A DNA stretch of 64,000 bases. It comes from Pseudomonas cavernicola (GTDB lineage Bacteria; Pseudomonadota; Gammaproteobacteria; Pseudomonadales; Pseudomonadaceae). The stretch lies in the NCBI RefSeq assembly GCF_003596405.1, contig NZ_QYUR01000002.1:2124501-2188500 (forward strand), read 5' to 3'. A program made the position numbers and the translations under genes. The notes under the pieces were generated by a model. It saw nothing but the letters and a program-made list of their open reading frames with translations. It had not been told where the DNA came from and ran no database searches. Shown piece by piece: positions 1 to 7,894 of this stretch (the stretch's first letter is position 1; each line of letters starts with the position of its first letter).

Positions 1-2
1 CC

Positions 3-56
3 TGGAACTCAGCCTTGCGCCTGATCAGGGACAGCGAACGCGACTACCGGAGCTAA
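3..56 (+). CDS. C-terminal tail of an unidentified protein (cut by window edge)
   Basis: A reading frame open from the window edge ends at a TAA after 17 codons and would give a charged tail ending in RDSERDYRS. It is too short to assign to a family. The bases from 57 to 232 hold no convincing gene, only the upstream region of the binding protein that follows. Confidence 0.3.
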   Translation, partial: WNSALRLIRDSERDYRS

Positions 57-232
57 GCGGCGCGAGCCGCCATCGACGACCGGCTGGCCCGTCCGCGTCA
101 GCGCCATGGGCAGGCCATCGACTCTTCACCTGACCGGGAAGTCCAGGTGGACTGGCGCGAGAGCGCCATAAAATTATCGCATGATGCGTGCTTTAACATC
201 CGTGAAAAATATAATCCTAATAAGAGGTGGTC

Positions 233-1261
233 ATGAAGAAAACAGCGATTGGGGCAATGCTCATTGCAGCCCTGGCTTCGAACGCAATGGCGAGCGAACT
301 CACCGTCATCTCATTCGGTGGCACCAGCAAGAAGGTGCAGACCGACGCCTTTTATCGGCCTTTCGAGAAAGCCACCGGCAACAAGGTGCTAGCTGGCGAG
401 TACAACGGCGAGATGGGCATGATCAAGGCCATGGTCGACACCAAAAGCGTCAACTGGGACGTGGTCCAGGTCGAAGGCCCTGAACTGCTGCGCGGATGCG
501 ACGAGGGGATGTTCGAACAACTGGCCCCAGCGCTGATTGGCAACCCTGAGAGTTTCGTTCCCGGCACCCTCTCCGACTGCGGCGCGGGTCTCCTCGTCTG
601 GTCGATGGCAATGGCCTATAATGCAGACAAACTCAAGGTCGCACCGACCGGATGGAAGGACTTCTGGGACACCAACAAGTATCCGGGCAAGCGAGGCCTG
701 CGTAAGGGCGCGAAATACACCTTGGAAATCGCGCTAATAGCCGATGGTGTGCCCCACGAGGATATTTACAAGGTGCTTTCGACCAGGGAAGGCGTTGACC
801 GCGCCTTCAGGAAACTAGATGAGCTGAAGCCACATCTCCAGTGGTGGGAAGCGGGCGCACAACCGATGCAGTTTCTCGCCAGCGGTGACGTCGTCATGAG
901 CACGGCCTTCAACGGCCGCGTCTTCAGTGCCCAGCAGGAAGGCGCCAACATGCAGGTCGTCTGGAACGGCAGTATCTACGCTATAGATTCCTGGGCGATT
1001 CCCAAGGGGAGCAAGAACAAGGAAATTGCCGAACAGTTCATCGAGTTCGCCTTGCGTCCTGAGAACCAGAAAATCCACACCGAGCGACTCTCCTACGGCT
1101 CAACCAACCTGAAGACTGTATCCCTTCTTGATCCGAAGCTGGCAGCCCAACTGAACACCGCACCGCAAAACCTCAACAGCGCGGTCCCGATGGACAACGT
1201 GTTCTGGGTGGACAACGGCGAGGAGCTCGAGCAGCGCTTCAACTCGTGGGTAGCGAAATGA
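233..1261 (+). CDS. ABC transporter periplasmic substrate-binding protein, polyamine/opine type (orphan)
   Basis: Periplasmic binding protein of the PotD/PotF-like class, expected to capture a small cationic or organic solute for an ABC importer. A signal peptide is clear (Lys-Lys start, hydrophobic core, cleavage after Ala20). The ATG at 233 is preferred over the GTG at 227 because AAGAGG sits 5-6 bases upstream of it. The mature sequence shares motifs with the binding protein at 13230: an FGG/WGG stretch at the N terminus, NWDVV/QWDVV, YPGKR, LASG and NGRV in the same order, so the two are paralogues. No permease or ATPase gene is adjacent, so it may share the transporter at 14258-17194. 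The ligand is not known. Confidence 0.85.
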   Translation: MKKTAIGAMLIAALASNAMASELTVISFGGTSKKVQTDAFYRPFEKATGNKVLAGEYNGEMGMIKAMVDTKSVNWDVVQVEGPELLRGCDEGMFEQLAPALIGNPESFVPGTLSDCGAGLLVWSMAMAYNADKLKVAPTGWKDFWDTNKYPGKRGLRKGAKYTLEIALIADGVPHEDIYKVLSTREGVDRAFRKLDELKPHLQWWEAGAQPMQFLASGDVVMSTAFNGRVFSAQQEGANMQVVWNGSIYAIDSWAIPKGSKNKEIAEQFIEFALRPENQKIHTERLSYGSTNLKTVSLLDPKLAAQLNTAPQNLNSAVPMDNVFWVDNGEELEQRFNSWVAK

Positions 1262-1465
1262 CGCTAACATGAACCGAGGAAATTGCTTAGCGGCCGAATG
1301 ACTGAACACAATATCCTGCCATATGCGGCAGGTGCTACGTTCAGTTTTGCGGCTGCTAGGAGTTACCGCCTGCTATCGAACTCTCATCAGAAATAATGTA
1401 ACCAATTGATTTAAAAGTACTGACCCCTGGACTTGATGCAGCAGAATCAGCCCCAGGCATTTACT

Positions 1466-1537
1466 TTTTGTGGGAGCGACTTTAGTCGCGATACCGACCA
1501 CGCACGCCCCATCGTGGCTAAGGCCGCTCCCACAAAA
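1466..1537. repeat. Inverted pair of Pseudomonas-type REP elements
   Basis: TTTTGTGGGAGCG at 1466-1478 is repeated in inverted orientation at 1525-1537. Each arm carries the GTGGGAGCG-N-TTTAG-type core typical of Pseudomonas REP sequences, and together they form a BIME-like doublet. It lies downstream of the orphan binding protein and abuts the end of the intron fragment that follows. Confidence 0.75.
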
Positions 1538-1544
1538 GCCCGTC

Positions 1545-1855
1545 CGCACACTCTAGCCTTCTATCCCAGTTTGCCGCGCGACAGCACGCCGTCGAAGACG
1601 GGGCGCAAACTCCTACAGCCCCTTCCCCTCTGTACGTCGCATCGTTCTGTGCAAGTACCGGGCTTTGGCCTTTTTTGCTGCCTTACCCCGATGCGTCGCC
1701 TCGTATCCGCTTCCTGTTCGTCAGGCCAGCGCTTTGCCTCGGGCCTCCTTCAGATTCGCAGTCACCCGCGACACCCTTGCCGCCGGCTAACACTTCCCCT
1801 TGCCGGGTGTGTAGAGGACTTTCACCTCCGAGTTAGTGCGCCCTGCCGGGCGCAC
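1545..1855 (-). mobile_element. Group II intron 5' end (truncated, no ORF)
   Basis: Read on the minus strand from 1855, the sequence starts with GTGCG, the 5' boundary of bacterial group II introns. It continues with domain I landmarks: a GC-rich first stem, GGTGAAAGTCC, GGCAAGGGTGTC, GAATCTGAAGGAGG and CGAACAGGAAGC. About 310 bases remain. The reverse-transcriptase ORF and domains V/VI are absent, and the fragment stops next to the REP pair. It begins directly after the T-run of a minus-strand terminator, which is the target preference of group IIC introns. An open frame across 1433-1957 on the plus strand is not a gene. Confidence 0.7.
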
Positions 1856-1886
1856 AAAAAAAAACCGCACTGTCATAGACGAGTGC
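1856..1886 (-). terminator. Rho-independent terminator of the permease operon
   Basis: On the minus strand a GCACT/AGTGC stem extended by GAC/GTC is followed by GG and nine T residues (1864-1856). It lies 60 bases past the stop of the NCS1 permease and is the apparent insertion target of the group II intron fragment. Confidence 0.7.
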
Positions 1887-1945
1887 AGCCAAATATTAAT
1901 AGCGCTGGTAAGTCAGGGAGAAGAACTCACCTCAACTTACAACCC

Positions 1946-3307
1946 TCACACCAATGAACGCTGAACAACCCCATTCTCGCGCTTACGCATAAGCAGGTAA
2001 TAAGAAGCTGCCGGGAAGATCAAGCCAACCAACCAAGCAAGATCAATACCATCCAGTGCGGTCGCGACCGGGCCAACATAGAGTGTGGTATTCATAAATG
2101 GCACTTCAATCAACACTGCCAATACGAAGGTGATACAGGCAATCCAGTTAACCCGCCCATACCTGCCGTTCAGGTCAAAAATATCAGGAATGCTGTACTC
2201 GCCCTTACGCAAGCAGTAGAAGTCAATCAGATTGATGGCCGTCCACGGAATCAAGAAGTAACTCATAAAGAAGATAAAGTTCAGAAAGAACGCAATGAAG
2301 TCGCCCTGACTAATCGTACACAGCACAGTCGCAATCACGCTGATCACCAGCATGAAGCCGCCGCGCACCATGGGGGTAACCCGAAGTTTGGCAAAGGGTT
2401 CAATCACCGTCACCGTGGACATGAATGCGCCATACAAGTTGAATACGTTGATTGCCACCTGCCCATATACGATAAACACGAAAAGCAAAACCGCCAGCCC
2501 GCCAAAAATGCCTGCCAGGTTAAGCCCAACATTATTGGCGAAATCCGGTATGGCCACACTCAGAATAGCGCCAAGAATCATCATCCAGGCACCACCGATC
2601 ACCGTGCCGGCATAGCTAAACCAGAACACTTGCGGTGCCGACGTTTTGGTCGGCAGATAGCGTGAGTAGTCGGCAACATAGGGCGCGTATGAAAGCTGCC
2701 AAGTGACGGCAAGGCTAACCGCAGCGAGGAACTTGGCCAGTGAAAAACCACTCGTGGTCCATTGGCTTTCGGCTATCGGTAACAACAGCGCCAGGATCGT
2801 TGCGACCAGGAAGACTGCCACGGAGAGAATCGACAGCCACTTCTGGAGTTTGTGAATCAAGCGGTAGCCATATAAAGCCACGACAAAACACAGCGCCCCC
2901 ACCAAATAAATATTGGCATTGCTGCCGAGCGGACTTACGGTCTCTACCGCCTGGGCCGCCAGCAAGGTATTACTGACGAAAAATCCCAGGTAAATCATCA
3001 TCACAAACAGCAGGGGTAACACGGCACCAATCACCCCGAACTGGGCGCGGCTCTGAATCATCTGCGGAATGCCCAGCTTAGGTCCCTGCGCGGAATGGGA
3101 GGCCATAAAGATGGCGCCAATCAGCGAGCCCAGGATGATGGCCATGGCGCTCCAGAACAAATTCAAACCCAGCACCACAGGCAATACACCCGCAGCAATG
3201 GTAGTGATGTTCATATTCGCCCCAAACCAGATAAAGAACAGCGAACCTGGTTTTCCGTAACGTTCCCCTTCGGGAATAAAATCAATACTTCTTTGTTCGA
3301 CTTTCAT
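1946..3307 (-). CDS. NCS1 family permease (cytosine/purine/allantoin type)
   Basis: Inner-membrane secondary transporter of 453 residues, the usual length for NCS1 proteins such as CodB. It has about twelve hydrophobic segments. The N-terminal FIWFGANMNITTIAAGV stretch matches the substrate-site region of cytosine/purine permeases. It would import a nucleobase-like or other N-heterocyclic compound with a cation. It lies 31 bases downstream of the amidohydrolase at 3339 on the same strand, so the two probably form one transcript ending at the terminator at 1856-1886. The palindromic operator at 4206 lies in front of that transcript. The substrate cannot be read from sequence. Confidence 0.88.
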   Translation of the reverse strand: MKVEQRSIDFIPEGERYGKPGSLFFIWFGANMNITTIAAGVLPVVLGLNLFWSAMAIILGSLIGAIFMASHSAQGPKLGIPQMIQSRAQFGVIGAVLPLLFVMMIYLGFFVSNTLLAAQAVETVSPLGSNANIYLVGALCFVVALYGYRLIHKLQKWLSILSVAVFLVATILALLLPIAESQWTTSGFSLAKFLAAVSLAVTWQLSYAPYVADYSRYLPTKTSAPQVFWFSYAGTVIGGAWMMILGAILSVAIPDFANNVGLNLAGIFGGLAVLLFVFIVYGQVAINVFNLYGAFMSTVTVIEPFAKLRVTPMVRGGFMLVISVIATVLCTISQGDFIAFFLNFIFFMSYFLIPWTAINLIDFYCLRKGEYSIPDIFDLNGRYGRVNWIACITFVLAVLIEVPFMNTTLYVGPVATALDGIDLAWLVGLIFPAASYYLLMRKRENGVVQRSLV

Positions 3308-3338
3308 TGTTTTTATCCTCGCCTAAACAACGCCAACA

Positions 3339-4007
3339 TCATTTGTTTATTTTTGCACGTAATTTACTGACCGCCTCAACCAGCCCTTCTGGCGCATGTG
3401 CAAACTCGTCAGGAACTGTCGCCTTGAACGCAACAAACTCTTGCCCTTGCAAGAAACGCAGGTACTCCTCGACCGTGAAAATCTCAAGGTCGTAAACCCA
3501 GTTAGCCATAATCAACAGCGATGAGTAGTGCGCCGCGCCAGTAGTCGCACCACATAGATCTTCAAGCAGGGTGACTTGATAGTCCCGGAAATAGGCATCA
3601 AACACCGTGGTCATTACGCAGACATCGGTCAGCACGCCACCGATCAATAGGTGCTTGACCCCCATCTGCTTCAAAAGCGCATCGAGTTCCGATTGGAAAA
3701 AGCTGCTGTAGCGATTTTTCTCAATAACGATCTCACCCGCCTGCGGTGCGAGTGCATCGATAATCTCGACACTTTCAGTAGTGGAACAATAGGCGTCCGG
3801 TTTTCCAGACGCGTCTCGTGGTTCGCCATTCGGCAGCCCGACGCCATCGATCCGATTGACATGCTTTGAATAAATGACCGGGATGCCTTGTTCACGCAAG
3901 GCCGCCAAGAGCGATGCCGCCTTATCGATTACGGCGTCGAATCCCTCTACCGCAAAACCATCTTCCTTTTGCATATCGATAAGCAAGAACGCTGTATCTG
4001 ACTTCAT
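3339..4007 (-). CDS. Isochorismatase-like cysteine amidohydrolase
   Basis: Member of the isochorismatase-like hydrolase superfamily (222 residues). The Asp-Lys-Cys catalytic set is visible as D11 in LLIDMQ, K97 in EKNRYSSF and C130 in GGVLTDVCV, with the non-proline peptide at GGVL just before the cysteine. Family members hydrolyse amides or carbamoyl compounds (N-carbamoylsarcosine amidase, RutB, nicotinamidase, maleamate amidase). In this regulon it is the best candidate for releasing ammonia, formate or carbamate from a ring-opened intermediate. It leads the operon with the NCS1 permease and diverges from the DUF1185 operon across a 376-bp region with two operator palindromes. Confidence 0.85.
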   Translation of the reverse strand: MKSDTAFLLIDMQKEDGFAVEGFDAVIDKAASLLAALREQGIPVIYSKHVNRIDGVGLPNGEPRDASGKPDAYCSTTESVEIIDALAPQAGEIVIEKNRYSSFFQSELDALLKQMGVKHLLIGGVLTDVCVMTTVFDAYFRDYQVTLLEDLCGATTGAAHYSSLLIMANWVYDLEIFTVEEYLRFLQGQEFVAFKATVPDEFAHAPEGLVEAVSKLRAKINK

Positions 4008-4205
4008 TGCTGCCTTTCCTCTGCCTAGCGGGTGCCTTGGCTATCGATTTCACATGTAAGGAGATGAATGCCGCAGTCGGCATACCGACGCCTGAATACC
4101 CAACGCCCATGTTTTCGGCTTTGCCTCTCACCTGGCCCGCGGCCACTTGGTGCCATGGATAAGCGCGAATCTGTCGGTTCATGAAGCCGCCCAAACATTG
4201 CGTAA

Positions 4206-4219
4206 TATGGTATACCATA
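4206..4219. promoter_or_regulatory. GntR-type operator palindrome, copy 1
   Basis: Perfect 14-bp palindrome TATGGTATACCATA, about 190 bp upstream of the amidohydrolase start on the minus strand. The same element occurs at four other promoters in the window. The divergent region 4008-4383 holds no gene besides the two operators. Confidence 0.8.
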
Positions 4220-4336
4220 CACCGAAATCCCATCGCAACCCCGTATGTCGCCTTAGGCGTCAGGCCGATAGACCGCTCGACCTTTCGTCGCCGACGTCAG
4301 ATGAGGCCCGGCAGTGGGGGCTTGCACATTTAGTCT

Positions 4337-4350
4337 TATGGTATACCATC
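4337..4350. promoter_or_regulatory. GntR-type operator palindrome, copy 2
   Basis: TATGGTATACCATC, 13 of 14 bases identical to copy 1. It ends 33 bp before the ATG of the DUF1185 gene, where a bound repressor would block the promoter of the main catabolic operon. Confidence 0.8.
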
Positions 4351-4383
4351 ATACCAAGAACGATTCACACCCAGGAGAGCAGC

Positions 4384-4974
4384 ATGAGCTTCGAGATTCG
4401 CAAAATCGTCACCTATATCGAAGAAACCCTTATTGAAGGCGGCAAGGCCACTGACAAGCCAGTGACCATGGTCGGGGTTGCTGCGGTGATCAAGAACCCT
4501 TGGCACGGCCGTGGCTTTGTCGAAGACCTCAAGCCGGAAATCAAGGCGCATTGCTCTGAACTGGGCGCGCTGATCGTCGAGCGCCTGGCCGCCACCATCG
4601 GCGGCGCCGATAAGATCGAAGCGTACGGCAAGGCCGCAGTGGTCGGCGCCGATGGCGAGATCGAGCACGCGTCGGCAGTGATCCACACCCTGCGCTTCGG
4701 CAACCACTATCGCGAAGCGGTACAGGCCAAGAGTTACCTGAGCTTTACCAACAAGCGCGGCGGCCCGGGCACTTCGATTCAGATTCCGATGATGCACAAG
4801 GATGACGAGGGTTTCCGCTCGCACTACATCACCCTGGAAATGCAGATCGAAGACGCACCGCGCGCCGACGAAATCGTCATCGTCCTGGGCGCCGCCAACG
4901 GCGGCCGTGTCCATCCACGTATTGGCAGCCGCTACATCGACCTGGAAGAACTGGCAGCCGAGAAGGCGCAGTAA
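4384..4974 (+). CDS. DUF1185 (amino acid synthesis family) protein
   Basis: A protein of 196 residues that matches, by overall sequence, the DUF1185/AA_synth family, whose known structures have a variant chorismate-mutase-like fold but no proven reaction. The ATG at 4384 is chosen because AGGAGAG precedes it at good spacing; an upstream in-frame extension would cross the operator. Recognisable features are the GGADKIEAYGKAAVVG segment, the RGGPGTSI loop and NGGRVHPRIG near the C terminus. It is the first gene of the plus-strand operon behind operator copy 2. Its position suggests it acts on a pathway intermediate, but no function can be stated. Confidence 0.8.
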   Translation: MSFEIRKIVTYIEETLIEGGKATDKPVTMVGVAAVIKNPWHGRGFVEDLKPEIKAHCSELGALIVERLAATIGGADKIEAYGKAAVVGADGEIEHASAVIHTLRFGNHYREAVQAKSYLSFTNKRGGPGTSIQIPMMHKDDEGFRSHYITLEMQIEDAPRADEIVIVLGAANGGRVHPRIGSRYIDLEELAAEKAQ

Positions 4975-5000
4975 TTGAAAGGCACGTGCAGGAGCATTTC

Positions 5001-5834
5001 ATGATTCGGCTCACCGCTGAACGTACTCCGGCCGGCACCAGCTACCTGGCGACCGGCCAAGGCCAGCCCGTGGTATTGATCCACGGCGTCGGCCTGAACA
5101 AGGAAATGTGGGGCGGCCAGATCGTTGGCCTGGCGCCGCATTTCCGTGTGATCGCCTATGACATGCTTGGCCACGGCGCCAGCCCGCGCCCGGCGCAAGG
5201 CACTGAGCTGATCGGCTATGCCGAGCAGTTGCTCGAACTGCTCGATCATCTCGGCCTGACGCAGGCCGTAGTGGTCGGTTTCTCCATGGGCGGCTTGGTG
5301 GCGCGGGCGTTTGCCCTGCACTACCCCGCCCGGTTGAACGGCCTGGCGATCCTCAATAGCGTGTTCAATCGCAGCCCGGAACAGCGCGCCGGCGTGATCG
5401 AGCGCACCAGTCAGGCCGCTGAACACGGCCCGGATGCCAACGCCGAAGCTGCCTTGTCGCGCTGGTTCAGTCGTGAATACCAGGCCGCCAACCCGGCCCA
5501 GATCGCCGCCATCCGGCAAACGCTGGCGAGCAACGATCCGCTGGGCTACCTGACCACCTATGAGCTGTTTGCCACCCAGGACATGTACCGCGTCGACGAC
5601 CTCGGCAGTATCCAGGTCGCCACGCTGGTCGCCACCGGCGAACTGGATCCCGGCTCTACGCCGGAAATGGCCCGGCAACTGGCCGAGCGGATTCCCGGTG
5701 CGCAAGCGGTCGTGCTCGAAGAGCAGCGGCATATGATGCCGGTAGAGTCGCCGCGTCTTATCAACCAGATGCTGCTGAACTTCCTCAACCGTGCCCTGGC
5801 GGCTACGCCTAACGTGAAGGAGATCGTTGCATGA
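5001..5834 (+). CDS. Alpha/beta-fold hydrolase
   Basis: Cytosolic hydrolase of 277 residues. The nucleophile elbow GFSMGG has Ser95, the acid is probably Asp216 in GELDPGS and the base His244 in QRHMMP; HGVG at 28-31 forms the oxyanion region. RutD, lactonases and C-C hydrolases share this fold, so ester, lactone, carbamate or amide cleavage are all possible. GCAGGAGC precedes the ATG at 5001. Its last four bases overlap the start of the aldehyde dehydrogenase (ATGA), which indicates translational coupling. Confidence 0.85.
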   Translation: MIRLTAERTPAGTSYLATGQGQPVVLIHGVGLNKEMWGGQIVGLAPHFRVIAYDMLGHGASPRPAQGTELIGYAEQLLELLDHLGLTQAVVVGFSMGGLVARAFALHYPARLNGLAILNSVFNRSPEQRAGVIERTSQAAEHGPDANAEAALSRWFSREYQAANPAQIAAIRQTLASNDPLGYLTTYELFATQDMYRVDDLGSIQVATLVATGELDPGSTPEMARQLAERIPGAQAVVLEEQRHMMPVESPRLINQMLLNFLNRALAATPNVKEIVA

Positions 5835-7312
5835 CCCTCGAACGCTTTCGCATGTGCATCGACGGCCAGTGGCTCGATGCCCTTTCCGGCAAGACCTTCC
5901 AAAGCCTCAACCCGGCACTCGCCGAGCCTTGGGCAGAACTGCCCGATGCCGATGAAGCGGATGTCGAGCGGGCCGTACAGTCCGCGCAAAAGGCTTTCGA
6001 AAGCCCAGCCTGGCGCGGCTTGACTGCCACCGCGCGGGGCAAACTGCTGCGCCGCCTCGGCGATCTGATTGCCGAGAACAGAGAACACCTGGCCCAGCTG
6101 GAAAGCCGCGACAACGGCAAACTGATCCGCGAAACCCGCGGTCAGGTCGGCTACCTGCCGGAGTTTTTCCACTACACCGCAGGCCTGGCCGACAAGCTCG
6201 AAGGCGGCACCCTGCCGCTGGATAAGCCGGATCTGTTCGCCTACACCGTGCATGAGCCGATGGGCGTGGTGGCCGGGATCATTCCCTGGAACAGCCCGCT
6301 GTACTTGACCGCGATCAAGCTGGCGCCGGCACTGGCGGCCGGTAACACCATCGTCCTCAAGCCATCCGAGCACGCTTCGGCGACCATCCTCGAACTGGCT
6401 CGACTGGCGCTGGAAGCGGGAATCCCGCCGGGCGTGGTCAATGTAGTCACCGGTTACGGCCCGAGCACCGGCGCGGCACTAACCCGCCATCCGTTGGTGC
6501 GCAAAATCGCCTTCACCGGTGGCGCGGCTACCGCTCGCCATGTGGTGCGCAGCAGCGCGGAGAACTTCGCCAAGTTGTCGCTGGAACTTGGCGGCAAGTC
6601 GCCGAACATCATCTTCGCCGATGCCGATCTCGACAGCGCCGTCAACGGTGCCGTTGCCGGTATCTACGCCGCCGCCGGGCAAAGCTGCGTCGCCGGCTCG
6701 CGCCTGCTGGTGCAGGACGAAATCTACGACGAGTTCATCGAACGCCTGGTCGCGCGGGCCCAACGCATCCGCATCGGCAACCCGCAGGATGAGAGCAGCG
6801 AGATGGGCCCGCTGGCCACCGCCCAGCAACTCGCGGTGGTCGAAGGCCTAGTCGCCGACGCCCTCGCCGAAGGCGCCACACTGCGCCTGGGCGGCAAGCG
6901 TGCGCAGCTCGACAGCAACGGCTGGTACTACGAACCGACCCTGTTCGAATGCGACCAGAACTCGATGAAGATCATGCAGGAAGAAGTCTTCGGCCCCGTC
7001 GCCGCGGTGATCCGCTTCAAAGACGAAGCCGAAGCCTTGGCCATCGCCAACGACTCGCAGTTCGGTCTCGCCGCCGGCATCTGGACCCGCGACCTCGGCC
7101 GCGCCCACCGCCTGGCCCGCGACATCCGCTCCGGAATCATCTGGGTCAATACCTATCGCGCCGTGTCGGCCATGGCGCCAATCGGTGGTTTCAAGAACAG
7201 CGGCTACGGTCGCGAGAGCGGCATCGACTCGGTGCTCGCCTACACCGAGTTGAAAACGGTGTGGATCAACCTCTCGCAAGCGCCGATGCCCGACCCCTTT
7301 GTCATGCGTTAA
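5831..7312 (+). CDS. NAD(P)-dependent aldehyde dehydrogenase
   Basis: Full-length ALDH superfamily enzyme (493 residues) that oxidises an aldehyde to the acid. The catalytic Cys286 lies in AAGQSCVAGS and the general base Glu252 in LELGGKSP. Asn154 in PWNSP and Lys177 in LKPSEHA complete the active and cofactor sites. It is translationally coupled to the alpha/beta hydrolase and is one of two ALDHs in the operon. The other is closer to succinate-semialdehyde dehydrogenases, so this one may act earlier on a ring-opening aldehyde. The substrate is inferred only from context. Confidence 0.9.
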   Translation: MTLERFRMCIDGQWLDALSGKTFQSLNPALAEPWAELPDADEADVERAVQSAQKAFESPAWRGLTATARGKLLRRLGDLIAENREHLAQLESRDNGKLIRETRGQVGYLPEFFHYTAGLADKLEGGTLPLDKPDLFAYTVHEPMGVVAGIIPWNSPLYLTAIKLAPALAAGNTIVLKPSEHASATILELARLALEAGIPPGVVNVVTGYGPSTGAALTRHPLVRKIAFTGGAATARHVVRSSAENFAKLSLELGGKSPNIIFADADLDSAVNGAVAGIYAAAGQSCVAGSRLLVQDEIYDEFIERLVARAQRIRIGNPQDESSEMGPLATAQQLAVVEGLVADALAEGATLRLGGKRAQLDSNGWYYEPTLFECDQNSMKIMQEEVFGPVAAVIRFKDEAEALAIANDSQFGLAAGIWTRDLGRAHRLARDIRSGIIWVNTYRAVSAMAPIGGFKNSGYGRESGIDSVLAYTELKTVWINLSQAPMPDPFVMR

Positions 7313-7346
7313 CCGCCACCACCGCCCAGAACACAAGGTATAGAAA

Positions 7347-7832
7347 ATGATCGAACCAGGCATCTACAAGCAGGTAATGGGCTCCTTCCCATCCGGCGTC
7401 ACCGTGGTCACCGCACTGGATGAAAACGGCGACATCGTCGGCATCACCGCCAGCGCCTTCAGCGCCCTGTCGATAGACCCGGCATTGGTGCTGTTTTGCC
7501 CCAACTACGCCTCGGACTCCTACCCGGTGCTGTGCCACAGCAAGCAGTTCGCCATTCACGTGCTCAGCGCCGACCAGCAGGCCGTGGCCTACGCCTTTGC
7601 GCGCAAGGGCAAGGACAAGGCCGAGGGCATCGATTGGCACCTCAGCGCCTTGGGCAACCCGATCCTGAGTCATGCCACCGCGATCATCGAGTGCGAGTTG
7701 TGGCGCGAGTACGAAGGTGGGGACCACGCGATCCTGGTCGGCAAGGTGAAGAACCTGATCCTGCCCGAAGAAGAGCTGACGCCGATGATCTACTGCCACG
7801 GCAAGCTCGGCGCCCTGCCCGCCGTTGCCTGA
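7347..7832 (+). CDS. Flavin reductase (RutF/HpaC-like, FMN-binding split barrel)
   Basis: A protein of 161 residues with the order typical of the flavin-reductase-like domain: FPSGVTVVTA near residue 15, GITASAFSALS near 40-50, then the LSIDPALVLFC strand and the FAIHVLSADQQ segment. Such proteins use NAD(P)H to make free reduced FMN or FAD for a partner monooxygenase. The obvious partner is the luciferase-like monooxygenase at 18194-19231, which is not adjacent but carries the same operator. It lies 34 bp after the first ALDH. Confidence 0.87.
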   Translation: MIEPGIYKQVMGSFPSGVTVVTALDENGDIVGITASAFSALSIDPALVLFCPNYASDSYPVLCHSKQFAIHVLSADQQAVAYAFARKGKDKAEGIDWHLSALGNPILSHATAIIECELWREYEGGDHAILVGKVKNLILPEEELTPMIYCHGKLGALPAVA

Positions 7833-7894
7833 CTTTTCCGAAGGGCCGCGCGCACGTCCCACTCGCGCCCTTCCTTTTCCTCTATGGAGCCGGC

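Noticed and set aside
1836..1864. Plus-strand terminator formed by GTGCGCCC/GGGCGCAC and the A-run
   Set aside because: On the plus strand the run is A not T, and on the minus strand the T-run comes before this stem. It is the first stem of the group II intron fragment; the real terminator uses the other stem at 1867-1886.
1433..1957. Open frame of 174 codons on the plus strand
   Set aside because: It crosses the REP pair, the group II intron fragment and the permease terminator and has no family motif.
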